Assembly (NCBI RefSeq): GCF_000282335.1
Contig: NZ_AKJM01000079.1
Location: 1-42,481, forward strand
DNA length: 42,481 bases
Source of the DNA: Pseudomonas sp. GM48
GTDB lineage: Bacteria; Pseudomonadota; Gammaproteobacteria; Pseudomonadales; Pseudomonadaceae
Direction of reading: 5' to 3'
Position numbers and translations under genes: made by a program. The notes below the pieces were generated by a model, which saw only the letters and a list, made by a program, of their open reading frames with translations, did not search any database and had not been told where the DNA came from. Below are positions 41,806 to 42,481 of this stretch, in pieces. How positions within the stretch are numbered: the stretch's first letter is position 1; the number at the start of each line of letters is the position of its first letter.

Positions 41806-42128
41806 CACATCGCTCCGCGCCGCGCCGCAGGCGGCCGATCAGGCCTGGGGCGCCTGGCCCGGGCGCTGCCTTTGGAGGACCTATTCTGGGTGACCCGCCT
41901 TTTGTTCTGATAGTTATACCCCTTGTAACCGGCCTTGGAGCTTGCGTTGACGTACGGGCTGCCGGCGTTCCCAGGCGAGGCGCATACCTGATTGCTCGCA
42001 CGACGCGTCGTCCCGGCTTGCCAGGGCCGGGCGCAAGTCCGATCCGCGGGTGACGGACCCGGAGCCGGGGCGGGACAGGCCCAGGCAGGCGACGGCAAAG
42101 TTGTCATCGTTATCCGCCCGGGCCGAAC
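41806..42128. other. GC-rich stretch upstream of the transglycosylase, no confident gene
   Basis: Contains the transglycosylase ribosome site and open frames on both strands that are long only because the region is GC-rich. A 100-codon minus frame (42107-41805) ends at the transglycosylase ATG but has low-complexity Pro/Arg/Ala composition and no recognisable motif. Confidence 0.35.
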
Positions 42129-42309
42129 TCATCCGAGAATGAAATACACCTTGCGCATCGGCGTGATGTTTTCCCAGGTTCCCTTGAACCCCGCCGCCGC
42201 CACGAACGAATCCCCCCGGCCCGAAGGTCTTCGCCACGCCGTCCGCATCGGTCAGGCGCACGGTGCCTTCGAGGATGTGGCACATCTCGTCGAAGTCGCA
42301 CTCGCATCT
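42129..42309 (-). pseudogene. Cupin gene remnant, truncated and frameshifted
   Basis: The minus strand reads RCECDFDEMCHILEGTVRLT, then DADGVAKTFGPG, closely matching the cupin at 16.3 kb (RCQCDYDELCHILEGTVRLT). An extra G in a run of six (42212-42217) shifts the frame. After it the homology resumes as DSFVAAAGFKGTWENITPMR and KVYFILG with a TGA at 42131-42129. The first half of the gene is missing and is replaced by the LysR remnant. It is a dead paralogue of the cupin family found three times in the 16-27 kb locus. Confidence 0.8.
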
Positions 42310-42311
42310 CG

Positions 42312-42398
42312 GTCTACGCACTGACCGAAAAACGGCTGCTTCCTGCGAAGACCCAGCGGTTCATCGAGTTCATACGCGACCATCTCAACAGTGCTTAA
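42312..42398 (+). pseudogene. C-terminal remnant of a LysR-family regulator
   Basis: A 28-residue frame VYALTEKRLLPAKTQRFIEF, then IRDHLNSA, ending TAA 42398. It matches the last helix of LysR regulators (VYP..R.LPA..RAFIDFL). Nothing of the upstream gene is present; it abuts the cupin remnant within three bases. This is probably a deletion junction. Confidence 0.7.
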
Positions 42399-42437
42399 TG
42401 CCTGACGACTGGATAGGGGGGGTATTCCGACGCAAAC

Positions 42438-42475
42438 GAATGTCTCCTTCTGGCCGATCGCTGTCTGTCACGACT
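42438..42475. repeat. Dispersed intergenic repeat, copy G
   Basis: GAATGTCTCCTTCTGGCCGA, then TCGCTGTCTGTCACGAC, follows the repeat pattern at the right window edge. Confidence 0.45.
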
Positions 42476-42481
42476 GAACGA

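Noticed and set aside
41805..42107. 100-codon minus frame ending at the transglycosylase start
   Set aside because: The coupling position is tempting, but the product is low-complexity Pro/Arg/Ala sequence without a motif or a clear ribosome site.

Overview
The window looks like the chromosome of a Pseudomonas of the fluorescens group. The signs are GC-rich coding DNA, the two REP families typical of that group (GTGGGAGCGGGCTTGCTCGC and GTGGCGAGGGAGCTTGCTCC) and many overlapping-start operons. I ran no database search. Family names rest on motifs read from the translations, and the organism is an inference.

Layout. 0-1.7 kb: a truncated glutathione S-transferase gene divergent from a TetR regulator with a perfect 12+12 bp palindrome between them, then a frameshifted membrane-protein gene. 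2.1-5.4 kb (minus): a phosphonate/selenate-type ABC importer of four overlapping genes. 5.6-8.1 kb (minus): cystathionine beta-synthase and a cystathionine gamma-lyase/synthase (reverse transsulfuration). 8.4-13.1 kb (plus): a tight operon of flavin-dependent oxidoreductase, RidA-like protein, DUF1028 protein, M20 deacylase and an orphan polyamine-type binding protein. 13.6-16.1 kb: an NCS1 permease and a diguanylate cyclase.

16.3-31.6 kb is the most interesting part. A GntR/FCD regulator lies between two arms. The minus arm encodes a GT1 glycosyltransferase, a DadA/PuuB-type flavin oxidase and a cupin. The plus arm encodes a complete polyamine-type ABC importer, a second GT1 glycosyltransferase, two more cupins, an AmgK-like sugar kinase, an aldehyde dehydrogenase, a GlmU-like nucleotidyltransferase (frameshifted here) and an ALDH10-like aminoaldehyde dehydrogenase. 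A similar sequence lies in front of both arms, suggesting shared control. The content suggests uptake and oxidation of an amine combined with sugar activation (kinase, nucleotidyltransferase) and glycosyl transfer. I know of no described pathway with this gene set.

31.6-34.1 kb: a ComM C-terminal remnant, a secreted aldose-epimerase-like protein with a LacI-type operator, and a small papain-like protein. 34.2-39.1 kb is an AT-rich, apparently foreign island. It holds a 160-bp MITE with 17-bp inverted ends and a 4-bp target duplication, two HEPN-like genes, and a divergent P-loop ATPase (Sll1717-like) with a C-terminal PD-(D/E)XK-like nuclease; it is a candidate defence locus. 39.2-42.5 kb: an XRE/MmyB-like regulator divergent from a DUF2834/MAPEG membrane pair, a lytic transglycosylase, and abutting remnants of a cupin gene and a LysR gene. 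A degenerate dispersed repeat recurs at seven sites, mostly around accessory genes.
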